From Pseudooceanicola sp. HF7 (GTDB taxonomy: Bacteria; Pseudomonadota; Alphaproteobacteria; Rhodobacterales; Rhodobacteraceae), in the NCBI RefSeq assembly GCF_011806405.1, contig NZ_JAATOW010000019.1, positions 25,869 through 89,868 of the forward strand: DNA of 64,000 nt, given 5' to 3'. This document shows positions 50,565-59,385 of this stretch, one piece after another (position 1 is the stretch's first letter; every line of letters starts with the position of its first letter). The notes under the pieces were generated by a model. That model was not told the DNA's origin and made no database searches. It saw only the letters and a program-made list of their open reading frames with translations. Position numbers and translations under genes: made by a program.

Positions 50565-51584
50565 ATGAAATACCTGCTGTCCACGACAACGCTTGCCGTC
50601 TTGCTCGCCAACCCGGCACTCGCGGACCCGACCGTCGGCTTCGACCGGTTCGATTTCCGGGCCGACCATCGGTCCGGGCCAATCGCCGGGGGCATCTGGT
50701 ATCCGGTCGGTCGGGCGACCTATGCGGCCGCCGTCGGTGAGAGCCTGATCTTCGAGCCGGTCGAGGCCTATGTCGGCGCGGCCTTTCCCGAAGGAGAGCT
50801 GCCGCTGATCGTCGTGTCGCACGGTTCCGGCAGCAGCATCGACGGCACCGCCTGGCTGGCCGCGGGGCTTGCCGAGCGTGGCGCATTCGTCGTGGTGATG
50901 AACCATCCCGGGACGACGACCGGCGATAGCTCTCCGCGCCGGACAGCGCGTCTGGCGGAGCGCGCGGCGGATCTGGGTGCGGCGCTCGACCATGTCTTGT
51001 CCGATCCGGAGATCGCGCAGCATGTCGACCCTGCGCGGATCACGGCCCTCGGTTTCTCGCTCGGCGGCTCCACGGTGATGGGGCTTGCTGGTCTGCGTCT
51101 TGATTCTGACGCTTACCGGGATTACTGCGACAGGTTCGGCGAGGCCGCGCAGGACTGTCTGTTTCTGATGCGTGGCGGAGTCGACTTCAACAACCTGCCG
51201 CCGGAATTCTCGGCCGACATGTCGGACCCCCGCTTCAGCTCGATCGTCGCCGTCGATCCCGGCTATACTTATGCTGCGACCCCCTACAGCGCGGCGGCGA
51301 TCGGCGTCCCTGTACAAGTGGTGTCCTTGGGCGATGCCTTTCCGTGGTTCGCCACGGATGTGCGGGCGGAAGGCAGCGGGCTGATCGACATGTTGCCGAA
51401 TGTGGAGCATTCCGTGATACCCAATGCAAGGCATTATTCGTTCCTGCCGATCTGCAAGGAGAATGCCGCGCACCTGCTGATCGAGGAAGGTGAAGATCCG
51501 ATTTGCGACGATCCCGAGGGCTGGGACCGCGGCATGGCACACGCTGCGTCTATAGAGGCGATCGCGCAGTTCTTGAACCTGTAG
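50565..51584 (+). CDS. secreted alpha/beta hydrolase, PAF-acetylhydrolase/dienelactone-like
   Basis: 339-residue exported hydrolase. A signal peptide (MKYLLSTTTLAVLLANPALA) precedes IVVSHGSGSSIDGTAWLAAGLAERG with the oxyanion loop, and the nucleophile elbow is GFSLGG. A late Asp (SLGDAFPW) and His (NARHYSF) fit the triad. AAGGAGA precedes the ATG. Substrate unknown. Divergent from the membrane-bound AraC regulator. Confidence 0.88.
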   Translation: MKYLLSTTTLAVLLANPALADPTVGFDRFDFRADHRSGPIAGGIWYPVGRATYAAAVGESLIFEPVEAYVGAAFPEGELPLIVVSHGSGSSIDGTAWLAAGLAERGAFVVVMNHPGTTTGDSSPRRTARLAERAADLGAALDHVLSDPEIAQHVDPARITALGFSLGGSTVMGLAGLRLDSDAYRDYCDRFGEAAQDCLFLMRGGVDFNNLPPEFSADMSDPRFSSIVAVDPGYTYAATPYSAAAIGVPVQVVSLGDAFPWFATDVRAEGSGLIDMLPNVEHSVIPNARHYSFLPICKENAAHLLIEEGEDPICDDPEGWDRGMAHAASIEAIAQFLNL

Positions 51585-51990
51585 GCGCCTTGATCTGGCG
51601 GGCCCTTCCGCGGAACACCGGCGGAAGGGTCATCGCGTTCGTGTTAGAGCGTCATGCCTCGAAGTTGCCCTGAAGCCGCTCTTTGGACATGGGAACCGGG
51701 AGGTTGGATTGTCCGCACTGCGGACCTGGGGGCCTTGGACTATGCTGCGCGGTGCCATGAAGGTCCGGTATGGGGAAGCCGCGCTGCGGCAATGCTGATC
51801 CTGGCCAATGACTGGTGAGGGCCGCGAGCGTCTTGCAGCACCGCCGAGCCGGTCATGCGTCCCGCCGCAGCGCCGCATGATCGCTTTGAGCCCAAAGGGG
51901 GCGAGGCGCGGCCCGTCACGCTCCCGTCTCGCAACATAGATCGGCCAATGAAATGACGCGCCGAGGGAGCCGGCGCGTCATGCAGGGTGA
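51585..51990. repeat. repeat-family block, inverted orientation
   Basis: 406 bases without a gene. 51743-51806 matches the reverse complement of 38809-38872 with three mismatches over 64 bases; GCTTTGAGCCCA near 51893 matches the reverse of the 38721 segment. Confidence 0.75.
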
Positions 51991-52746
51991 TCAGATCGTC
52001 TGGCCGCCCGACACCTCAATGCGCTGTGCAGTCACCCAGCGATTGTCGTCCCGCAGAAGGCTGGCGATCATCGGACCGATGTCGTCCGGCAGCCCGACGC
52101 GGCCGAGCGCCGTCATCCCCGCGAACTGAGCGTTCACCTCGGCATTGTCGCGGACCAGACCGCCGCCGAAATCAGTTTCGATGGCACCCGGAGCAACCGT
52201 GTTTACCGCGATGCCCCGCGCACCGAATTCCCGCGCCATGTAAACCGTGAGCATCTCGACCGCCGCCTTTGCCGCCGAATAGGCCGCGAAGCCGGGGAAG
52301 GAGATCCGCGTCAGGCCGGACGAAAAATTCACGATCCGCCCCCCGTCGGCCAGGAGCGGCAGAAGGGCTTGAGCGAGGAAGAAGACGCCCTTCACATGGA
52401 CTGCGAACAGGCGATCGAACTGCGCTTCGGTGGTCTCCTCGATCAGGGCGAATTCGCCATGCCCGGCATTGTTGACGAGATGATCGAAGCTGTCGCGGCC
52501 CCAAGTGTTGCGCAAATCCGAGCGCAGGCTTTCGACGAAGGCCGGAAAACTTGCGGTGTCGGCAACGTCGAGGGGCAGCGCCACGGCCTGGCGCCCCATC
52601 TCGCGGATGAGGGTCACGACCTCCTGTGCTTGCCCGGCGTTCGACCGATAGGTGACGATGACGTCGCCGCCGCATTTGGCGATGGCGAGAGCGGTGTTGC
52701 GACCGAGGCCGCGATTGGCGCCGGTGACGAGAGCGATCTTGCTCAT
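51991..52746 (-). CDS. SDR-family oxidoreductase
   Basis: 251-residue short-chain dehydrogenase/reductase. Cofactor motif TGANRGLG (residues 8-15), NNAG near 92-95, catalytic Ser in NFSSG, and YSAAK (Tyr and Lys). Two Arg/Ser near the cofactor site suggest NADP(H). Substrate unknown. Divergent from an AraC-type regulator that probably controls it. Confidence 0.92.
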   Translation of the reverse strand: MSKIALVTGANRGLGRNTALAIAKCGGDVIVTYRSNAGQAQEVVTLIREMGRQAVALPLDVADTASFPAFVESLRSDLRNTWGRDSFDHLVNNAGHGEFALIEETTEAQFDRLFAVHVKGVFFLAQALLPLLADGGRIVNFSSGLTRISFPGFAAYSAAKAAVEMLTVYMAREFGARGIAVNTVAPGAIETDFGGGLVRDNAEVNAQFAGMTALGRVGLPDDIGPMIASLLRDDNRWVTAQRIEVSGGQTI

Positions 52747-52886
52747 GAGAGTGTCCTTTCAGGGTGTCATGGTGTCACTCTGAAATAAAAGTGCGCCGGC
52801 GCTTGTAGTTGCCTGAACCTCGCCAAGACTTGCCTGTTTCCATTATTCCCTTCCCCGACAGGCCAATCCAGAACATAAGATATTGC

Positions 52887-53789
52887 ATGACCATTGCCCA
52901 AAGCAGTTCGTCCCTTGCTCAGTTGCTCGTCCATTGCCGCCGGTTCGCCGACGCCAATGCCGGGCCCGACGGTTCGGCGCCGACTCCGGCCCGGGGCCTG
53001 TCCGTAGTGCGTGCCCTGCACCCGGGAGAGCTGATGGTTGCCGTCCAGAAGCCCGTGATCGCCATGCTGCTGCAGGGAAGGAAGCGTGTGACGACGCTGG
53101 GCGCGAGCTTCGAATATGCGCCGGGGGAGGCGATGGTCATCGCGGCGGATATCCCGACAGTCAGCCGGATCGCCCACGCCAGCATCGCGGAACCCTATTA
53201 CGCGCTCGTGCTCGAACTCGACCCCGCGATCCTGCGAGCATTGCGCCCGGCCGTCTCCGTGCGGTCGGGTAAAGCGCCGCCCGTGAGGGTGGAGCCGATT
53301 GACACAGAGGTCATCGATGCCTCCCTTCGACTTGCGCGCCTGCTGGATCGGCCCGAGGCCCTCTCGGTCCTTGCCGACGGCCTGCTGCGCGAGCTGCATT
53401 ACTGGCTTCTCATGGGGGTTCACGGCCCCGCCATCGCTGCGCTCGGGGTGCCGGACAGCCACGCGGGACGGATCGCGCGCGCGGTCGATATCCTGCGGCG
53501 GGAGTACGCCCGTCCGATCAGGGTCGAGGAACTCGCGGAGGCCGCCGCAATGAGTGAGCCCGCGTTCCACAAGCACTTCCGCGCCATCACGACCCTTTCG
53601 CCTCTCCAGTTCCAGAAGCAGCTTCGCCTGATTGAAGCGAGGCGGCTCATGCTGGTAGAGGGCGCGAAGATCGCGCAGGCAGCCCACACGGTCGGTTACG
53701 CTAGCGTGACGCAGTTCACTCGGGAATACGGCCGTCTTTTCGATGCACCTCCTGGGAGGGACATACGCATCGCGAATGCCGTCGCCTGA
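52887..53789 (+). CDS. AraC-family transcriptional regulator
   Basis: 300-residue regulator with an N-terminal AraC-N domain (HPGELMVAVQKPVIAMLLQGRK, then YAPGEAMVIAADIPTVSRI) and a C-terminal HTH_18 (IRVEELAEAAAMSEPAFHKHFRAITTLSPLQFQKQLRL, then VGYASVTQFTREYGRLF). The layout fits regulators that sit beside SDR or aldo/keto reductase genes. ATG 52887 is used. Divergent from the SDR gene. Confidence 0.9.
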   Translation: MTIAQSSSSLAQLLVHCRRFADANAGPDGSAPTPARGLSVVRALHPGELMVAVQKPVIAMLLQGRKRVTTLGASFEYAPGEAMVIAADIPTVSRIAHASIAEPYYALVLELDPAILRALRPAVSVRSGKAPPVRVEPIDTEVIDASLRLARLLDRPEALSVLADGLLRELHYWLLMGVHGPAIAALGVPDSHAGRIARAVDILRREYARPIRVEELAEAAAMSEPAFHKHFRAITTLSPLQFQKQLRLIEARRLMLVEGAKIAQAAHTVGYASVTQFTREYGRLFDAPPGRDIRIANAVA

Positions 53790-54101
53790 GTGCTCGGGAT
53801 GCACTTCTGCGGATAGACCAGCGTCAGCTTCGTCCCGCACTGCGGACCTCAGGGCATTGGACGATGCTGCGCAGAGCTTTAAAGGTCCGCTACTGGGACG
53901 TCGCGCTGCGGCGATGGCCATCCTGGTGAATGCCGGCTTCGGGCAGAAGGCGTCGATCAACACGACGGGCGGGGAGCGGACCTTCGCTGCAAGTAGCATC
54001 AATTTTCGCCATGCGGACAATGCTGAAAGTCGAACTTGCACGCTAGAAGGCTGCATTCTCGAAAGAGCGTTGCCGTCGCTCGTCGAAGGACCGTTGGACC
54101 G
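53790..54101. repeat. repeat-family block
   Basis: 312 bases without a gene. 53865-53926 is a diverged copy of the 51743-51806 element (shared TGCTGCGC, AAAGGTCCG, CGCGCTGCGGC, ATCCTGG), in the same orientation. Confidence 0.6.
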
Positions 54102-54557
54102 CTACAAGTCGCGGGGAGAGAGATCGGGCATCCGTGTTGGTAGGATCGAGGATTTGACGATTGATGTATGCGTCTCGGCGCGTTCGTGCAGCGGCATCAA
54201 GATATCATCCAACTCGGCGACGCTGACCAGGGCCAGCGGTGCGACGAAGCAATCCTCGCCCGTGACCCTGTCGCAGGCTGTGAAACGTGGTTCGTTTAGG
54301 ATCAGCTGCTCGACGATATGCATCTGCCGCGAGCGCGGTTTGATGCGGACAATGGCCTCCATCGTGTAACCGAATGTTCGGGGATCCACTCGAACACCGA
54401 ATCCCTCGATTACGCTAGAGTCCTGCAACCTGCGGAGTCGCTCTCCAACTGCCGGGCCTGACAGGCCGACCTGATTGCCGACCTCCGTGAAGCTTGCGCG
54501 GCCATTCAAATCGAAGGCGACGATGATCTGGCGGTCGATTTAGTCGAGTGCCTTCAT
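54102..54557 (-). pseudogene. Lrp/AsnC regulator with nonsense codon 6
   Basis: From ATG 54557 the frame reads MKALD, then TAA (54540-54542), then IDRQIIVAFDLNGRASFTEVG and a normal Lrp/AsnC protein: helix-turn-helix (VGLSGPAVGERLRRLQDSSVI) and a RAM-type ligand domain to 54102. The family has Glu at the stop position (LDEIDRQI), so GAA became TAA. A product could start at the internal ATG 54506, lacking the first helix. Divergent from phzF-like, its presumed target. Confidence 0.82.
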
Positions 54558-54688
54558 CATGCGGTCTTTATCGCCTCTCTGGGCGAAATGATGAAGGCAC
54601 TATCGCTGATTTGCCTTTCGTCCGCAGGGGACGAACAAGTCCGCGAGCAATAGGATGACGGGGACATCGAAACAACGAGGACCTCAAG

Positions 54689-55543
54689 ATGAACATTCAC
54701 CGCATTTCCGCCTTCAGCAGCGACGGCGCAGGAGGCAATCCGGCGGGCGTCGTGCTGCTCGACACGCCTGTCAGCGAAACGAGTATGGCGCGCGTGGCGG
54801 CGGAGGTCGGATATTCCGAGACGGCGTTCGCCGTGCCGCTCGGCGACGGTGTCGAGACGTGGCGCGTGCGCTACTTTTCGCCTGCCTCCGAAGTCCCGTT
54901 TTGCGGCCACGCGACGATCGCTCTAGGCGCAGTCCTCGGTGCGCGCTTTGGTGCGGGCACCTATCGGCTGACGTTGAACGACGCCGAAATAACCGTCGAG
55001 GCGACGCCGGACGAGGCCGGGATGGCCGCCACGCTCACCTCACCTCCGACGCACAGCCGCGCCGCGACCGAGGCGGAGCAGGGGGACGCGCTTGCCCTCT
55101 TCGGCCTTACCCCTGCCGATCTGGACGACCGCCTGCCACCGGCACGCATCCATGCCGGGGCGGATCACGTCCTGCTGGCCTTGAAGGATCGCGCGGCCCT
55201 GGCGTCGACAAGCTACGACCTCGACGCCGGCCGGCGGATGATGGACGGCCACGGCTTGGTGACGATCATGCTCGTCCACGCGGACGACGCACAGACCTTC
55301 GCAGCGCGCAACGCCTTTGCGTCGGGCGGCGTGGTCGAGGATCCCGCCACGGGCGCCGCCGCGGCCGCCTTCGCAGGCTATTTGCGGGACCAAGGCTGGC
55401 CTCATCACGGGCGGATTACCATCCATCAGGGCGAGGAGATGGGCGCGCCGTCCGTACTTGAAATCACGCTCGGCGAAGATATCGGATCGCCGGTCGAAGT
55501 TTCGGGGAGAGCTTACGAGATCGAGGAGGATGCCGCCCTATAG
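54689..55543 (+). CDS. PhzF-family protein
   Basis: 284-residue isomerase-like enzyme of the PhzF/diaminopimelate-epimerase fold. NIHRISAFSSDGAGGNPAGVVLL starts it, the general-base Glu lies in VGYSETAFAV, FCGHATIALG binds the substrate, and VEDPATGAAAAAFAGYL closes the active site. No phenazine genes are present, so a different small-molecule role is likely. GAGGACCTC lies before the ATG. Divergent from the broken Lrp gene. Confidence 0.92.
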   Translation: MNIHRISAFSSDGAGGNPAGVVLLDTPVSETSMARVAAEVGYSETAFAVPLGDGVETWRVRYFSPASEVPFCGHATIALGAVLGARFGAGTYRLTLNDAEITVEATPDEAGMAATLTSPPTHSRAATEAEQGDALALFGLTPADLDDRLPPARIHAGADHVLLALKDRAALASTSYDLDAGRRMMDGHGLVTIMLVHADDAQTFAARNAFASGGVVEDPATGAAAAAFAGYLRDQGWPHHGRITIHQGEEMGAPSVLEITLGEDIGSPVEVSGRAYEIEEDAAL

Positions 55544-55702
55544 GGAGCCGGCAGTTCCACTACATCGCGACATCGGTCGAAGTTGGTCTCGAAGTGCTGG
55601 TTGTCACCCAAACCGACATGCGCGATCAGGGTGTGTCATCAATTCCGGGCAATCAAAAACGATAGCCCTGTTCACCCGCACTGACATTGAGCGACAAAGG
55701 AG

Positions 55703-55965
55703 TCAGATTGCCTTTATTCGTAAGGATGGGCCTGATAGTTCAATGCGATGCGCCGCGCTGGTCAGTCGATCAAGGATCGCATCCGCTATCGTCGGTTTAT
55801 CAATGGAGGTATGCCAGTTTTCGACTGGCAGCTGGCCGCAAACGATAGTCGCGCGTGTACCGATACGATCATTGAGAAGCTCCGGAAGATCGTGCTTGCC
55901 CGTGGCCTTGAGCTTGCTAACGCCAAAGTCGTCGAGGATGAGGAGATCAGCTCGTTTATCCGGAT
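55703..55965 (-). mobile_element. IS21 istB fragment
   Basis: Only the C-terminal half of IstB remains: ADLLILDDFGVSKLKATGKH, then RATIVCGQLPVENWH, then TIADAILDRLTSAAHRIELS. The Walker A part and istA are missing. It abuts an IS66 fragment in the opposite orientation. Confidence 0.82.
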
Positions 55966-56226
55966 GCCAAAGGCGCGGCCATACTTGGAGAATAGCCGCC
56001 TGGAGTTGGACAGCAACACCGCCGAGCGCGCCGTCAAACCTGTGGCCATAGGCCGGAAAAATGGATGTTCGCCGGTTCCGAGGGCGGCGGCAAAGCCATG
56101 GCAATCGCCTTCACCCTGATCGAGTCCGCAAAGCTCAACAACGTCGATCCGCAAGCCTGGCTCACGTCGGTCCTTGCCCAAATCGCCGATCACAAGATCA
56201 CTTGCCTCGACGAGTTCCTCCCCTAG
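55966..56226 (+). mobile_element. IS66 tnpC C-terminal fragment
   Basis: RPYLENSRLELDSNTAERAV is the IS66 transposase region with the last catalytic Glu, then a frameshift near 56060, then MFAGSEGGGKAMAIAFTLIE and LNNVDPQAWLTSVLAQIADH to LDEFLP and TAG. Nothing upstream of it remains. It belongs to a different IS66 copy than the relic at 35938-37360. Confidence 0.82.
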
Positions 56227-56227
56227 C

Positions 56228-56251
56228 GTTACGCTGCTCAAGCAGCGTAAC
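56228..56251. repeat. perfect inverted repeat after IS66 fragment
   Basis: GTTACGCTGCT (56228-56238) and AGCAGCGTAAC (56241-56251) are 11-base perfect arms separated by two bases, starting one base after the tnpC stop. It looks like two insertion-sequence ends facing each other. Confidence 0.6.
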
Positions 56252-56470
56252 AGCTTAAGAGCAAGCCCAACAGGCCGGTTTCAAAGGACGGGCACGACTT
56301 GCCGCTGTCGGTGGGTGCGCATACGGCGGACGGACCCCGGTTGAAATATCCGCTATAGGCCATCCTACGGGATGTGGCGGACTTCGACCCGCATTTGGCG
56401 CCAATCCGGGAAACGGCGCCAGACGCTGTCGAAACGGTCGGACCGGCGTCTCGACACGCGGACACAGGCC

Positions 56471-56914
56471 TTAGACTGAAAAGGTGAGGCACCAGTAAAC
56501 CAGCAGGACCTGCAAAGGGGACCGGACCAAAAGATACAACGGCCCCCAGTCGTGCCCGCCGCCGCCGCGGCGTTTGAAACTGGCATAGACGTTCACAGCA
56601 AAGAAACCGACCAGAACAGCCGCGCAGGTCCACCCCGCGACCGAGCGTGTGGCTGGGATCACAAGCGCGATGGCCAGTGCAAATTCCAGGACTCCGGTCA
56701 GCAGCACGACAGCGCGCCGCGCGGGGACCCAGGGGGGCAACATGTCGATCATCTGTTCGGTCATCGCGAAATGACCGATGCCGAAGAATGTGAAGGCAAG
56801 CACCAGCCCGGCCAGCCCGCCAGACTGGGCGCGCGCCATGTCGGTAGGAGACAGGCCCTGCGCCAGAAGCCATGGCCCGGTCAGCAACAGGAGGATGATG
56901 ACCGGGGTTCTCAT
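56471..56914 (-). CDS. DoxX-like membrane protein
   Basis: 147 residues with four hydrophobic helices (VIILLLLTGPWLLAQ, LVLAFTFFGIGHFAM, AVVLLTGVLEFALAIALVIP, AAVLVGFFAVNVYASF); the FxxxGxxHF and the helix-4 VNVYAS resemble DoxX-like proteins. It overlaps the SDR gene by 4 bases. Confidence 0.72.
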   Translation of the reverse strand: MRTPVIILLLLTGPWLLAQGLSPTDMARAQSGGLAGLVLAFTFFGIGHFAMTEQMIDMLPPWVPARRAVVLLTGVLEFALAIALVIPATRSVAGWTCAAVLVGFFAVNVYASFKRRGGGGHDWGPLYLLVRSPLQVLLVYWCLTFSV

Positions 56915-57669
56915 GATCCGACCCTCCGGACGTGTCCGGCCTGGCCGGGTCGGGCACCCCGCAGCACCATGCGGGCCAAGTTGGGAGACAGGCGCCAGAG
57001 GGCGTAGAGCACCCGTGCGCCGCCAATCCTGATCGCCGTCCTGCGTCGTGCAAGTCCATCAAGGATGCCCTTGGCTGCTTGCGTCGCGCTGATCTTGCCC
57101 TTGCCGCGCCCGGCCGTCATGTCGGTGTCGACGAGCGGCAGAAGGACCTCGCTCACAAGCAGGCCTGGCCAGGCACGGGCTAGCTCATGCAGGGCGAACG
57201 TCGCGTTGGACAGTCCCGCCTTTGCCGCGCAATAGGCCGGTGCAGCGGTCTTGGGCGCAAGGGCGAGACAGGAATTAATGTTGCAGATGAAACCCTCCGG
57301 CCCTTTGGCAATCACCGGCATCAAGGCGGTGCTGAGGATCAGGGGTGCTGCTAGGTTCACGTCCAGTTCCTTCCCGATATACGCCGCAATGGCCGCCGTC
57401 GACAGGGTGACGGTGTCACCTTCCGTCTGGACGGCCGCGTTGTTGACCAGGCCGCCCGGGTTCTGTTGAACAAGGTTCTGAACAAGCGCGCTGATGGCGC
57501 CCCGGTCCGACAGATCGCAACTGATAAAGCGGAAAAGGGGGTCCTGCAGATCCGGTGCTTCGCGGGCGATTCCGATGACCGGCTGTCCCTGTGCCACCAG
57601 ATGCCGCACCAGTTCCAGCCCGACCCCCCGGCTGGCGCCGGTCACGACAATGGGACGACGCTCATCCAT
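56911..57669 (-). CDS. SDR-family oxidoreductase
   Basis: 252 residues: TGASRGVG (residues 9-16), NNAAVQ, catalytic Ser region (ICNINSCLAL) and YCAAK. The basic C-terminal extension ends in a helix that may bind the membrane. ATG 57669 is used. Middle gene of the darcynin-SDR-DoxX operon. Confidence 0.88.
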   Translation of the reverse strand: MDERRPIVVTGASRGVGLELVRHLVAQGQPVIGIAREAPDLQDPLFRFISCDLSDRGAISALVQNLVQQNPGGLVNNAAVQTEGDTVTLSTAAIAAYIGKELDVNLAAPLILSTALMPVIAKGPEGFICNINSCLALAPKTAAPAYCAAKAGLSNATFALHELARAWPGLLVSEVLLPLVDTDMTAGRGKGKISATQAAKGILDGLARRRTAIRIGGARVLYALWRLSPNLARMVLRGARPGQAGHVRRVGS

Positions 57670-58006
57670 GGGTGTTCTCCGAGGTTTCATAGGTTCTCCA
57701 TCCGTCCTCGATACAGGGCAAAATGGCGACGAATTCGAAATAGGGCTGAGCGAACAGCGGCGTGTCGCGCAGCCGTTCCATTGCGCTGTTGATCGCGCCG
57801 GCGGACTCGGCGGTCAGCATCCAGATGTCCGAGCACATGGCGGAAAAAGCTTCGCAGTCGAACTGGCGCAGGCGAATGTACTCGCTCGGCGCGGCGGCAA
57901 GGGCAATTTCTTGGCGCCGTGGCCTCGGCAACGCCAGCCAGGCGGGCAGGGCGCGCACCAGCAGGAAAAGTGTCAGCGGTTTGTAATGGCGGGCGGTTTC
58001 GGTCAT
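57662..58006 (-). CDS. darcynin family protein
   Basis: 114-residue protein: YKPLTLFLLVRALPAWLALPR at the N-terminus and the C-terminal YFEFVAILPCIEDGWRTYE match the darcynin family, whose function is unknown. It heads the operon and overlaps the SDR gene by 8 bases. Divergent from the TetR regulator. Confidence 0.8.
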   Translation of the reverse strand: MTETARHYKPLTLFLLVRALPAWLALPRPRRQEIALAAAPSEYIRLRQFDCEAFSAMCSDIWMLTAESAGAINSAMERLRDTPLFAQPYFEFVAILPCIEDGWRTYETSENTHG

Positions 58007-58095
58007 CGATCCGGCCTTTCGGGTTGCAGAAGTAGACAGGAAGCCACATTATCCGAGCAATGACTCAGTTTTTCTACTCGCATAGGATTCACGTC

Positions 58096-58686
58096 ATGTC
58101 CGCCGCCCCGCAAGCCAGAAAACAACCGACACAACGCCGCGCGATTGAAACCTTTGCGGCCATTGTCGAAGCAGCGGCTCGCATTCTGGAGACCGGGGAC
58201 GCTGAGGCGCTGAACACCAACCGGATCGCCGAACGCGCCGGGGTCAGCGTCGGGACGCTGTATCAGTACTTTCCCGACAAGCATGCGATACTGGTCGCGC
58301 TCATCCGCCGCGAGCGTGAGGTGCTGCTGTCAGAGCTGCGTGCGATCCAGGACGGCGGCGAGGAGGTTCTGCAACAGATGGTTGACGTCTCCATCCGGCA
58401 TCAGTTCGCAAGGCCGAGACTGGCCGCTGCGCTGGAACATATCGAGGCCTCGTTCCCAATGGGGGAGGAGGCCGACGAGATGGCGCGCGAAATCGCCTCG
58501 ATCTCCTCGGGGCTGTTGGCGCGGCGCTTCGGCCCTCTCGACCCGACCGATCTTCTGACGGCCGTCATCATCGCCCGGTCGCTGGTCAACGCCGCCGGCG
58601 AAGGTCTGCTGCCCGAGGCGGGATTGAGGGAGCGCGTCGTGAAGGCCCTTGAGGGGTATCTTCGGGCCGTAAGTTCTCGCGATTGA
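58096..58686 (+). CDS. TetR-family transcriptional regulator
   Basis: 196 residues with the helix-turn-helix NRIAERAGVSVGTLYQYFPDKHAILVAL (residues ~42-70) and a helical ligand domain. Start ATG 58096; ATG 58060 is possible. Divergent from the darcynin-SDR-DoxX operon with 89 bases between, the expected operator position. A repeat-derived block follows its stop. Confidence 0.9.
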   Translation: MSAAPQARKQPTQRRAIETFAAIVEAAARILETGDAEALNTNRIAERAGVSVGTLYQYFPDKHAILVALIRREREVLLSELRAIQDGGEEVLQQMVDVSIRHQFARPRLAAALEHIEASFPMGEEADEMAREIASISSGLLARRFGPLDPTDLLTAVIIARSLVNAAGEGLLPEAGLRERVVKALEGYLRAVSSRD

Positions 58687-59299
58687 GGCACGCGCGGGCA
58701 CGATGCCGGCCGCCCCGCCTGATCCCAGATCACGCCAACGGAGGCATCGCTGCGTTCGGCGCCCCGTTTCGCCTGACCTGCGGTGGGAGCCCCGTGGGAG
58801 CGGAGATCGTAGTAAACGCCTCGACCGGATGGCTCCTCGCGGGACAGGTCCGTGTCCCGCAACCTGCCATTGGCGATGACCGACAAGCTGGTGGTCGGCC
58901 GGGCGAAATGGCCCGGAGAGCCGACATTCGCTGCGTTCTGCACCGAGGTCTGCTAAGCAAAAGAAGTGACCTGCTCCCCTTGGAGGCCGCGTTTTATAGT
59001 TCGCTCTGTTCAGTGTTTGGTCCTCTACTGACCGTTGTTGATACTCCCACGGGGTGAGGCCGTCGAGGCTCGTCTGGACGGTGATGGTTGTAGCGCAGCC
59101 TATAGTTGCACCCCGCGACCAGCTCCTTGGTGGCGATTTCGAGATGCTTTTCGTCGTCTGTCTCTCGCAGCCGCGTGTCGGCGGCGAGCTGTGTGCTGGA
59201 GTGATCCGGTCCCCGCCTGAGAGAGGCGGAGAACGTTTCGCGCGGCCCGCGGAAGGGGCCGAAAAGTTGGAAAAAGCCCCGTTCCAACGGACGGTCGTC
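58687..59299. other. repeat remnant and IS3 relic at island end
   Basis: 58687-58960 carries diverged repeat motifs (GCCGACATTCGCTGCGTTCT at 58921-58940). 58990-59165, minus strand, is the C-terminus of an IS3-type transposase: NYRLRYNHHRPDE, a frameshift, then GLTPWEYQQRSVEDQTLNRA. No intact gene lies in the final 700 bases of the island. Confidence 0.7.
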
Positions 59300-59340
59300 A
59301 GTTGGAAAGTTGGAACTTGAGCCAGATTGACTTTCCAACC
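59300..59340. repeat. GTTGGAAAGT repeats, probable integrase arm sites (right)
   Basis: AGTTGGAAAGT (59300-59310), a partial overlapping copy to 59316, and the inverted ACTTTCCAACC (59330-59340) mirror the cluster beside attL. A further partial copy lies at 59264-59273. Spacing from the att core is about 46 bases on this side. Confidence 0.65.
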
Positions 59341-59385
59341 GGGTCGACAAGAGTCTGAAAATATTAGAACTTTTTCGCACTATCC

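Noticed and set aside
37360..58960. Integron cassette array with attC sites
   Set aside because: The gaps share repeats, but I see no R'/R'' core pairs (GTTRRRY/RYYYAAC), the genes lie in both orientations, and no integron integrase with its specific extra domain is present.
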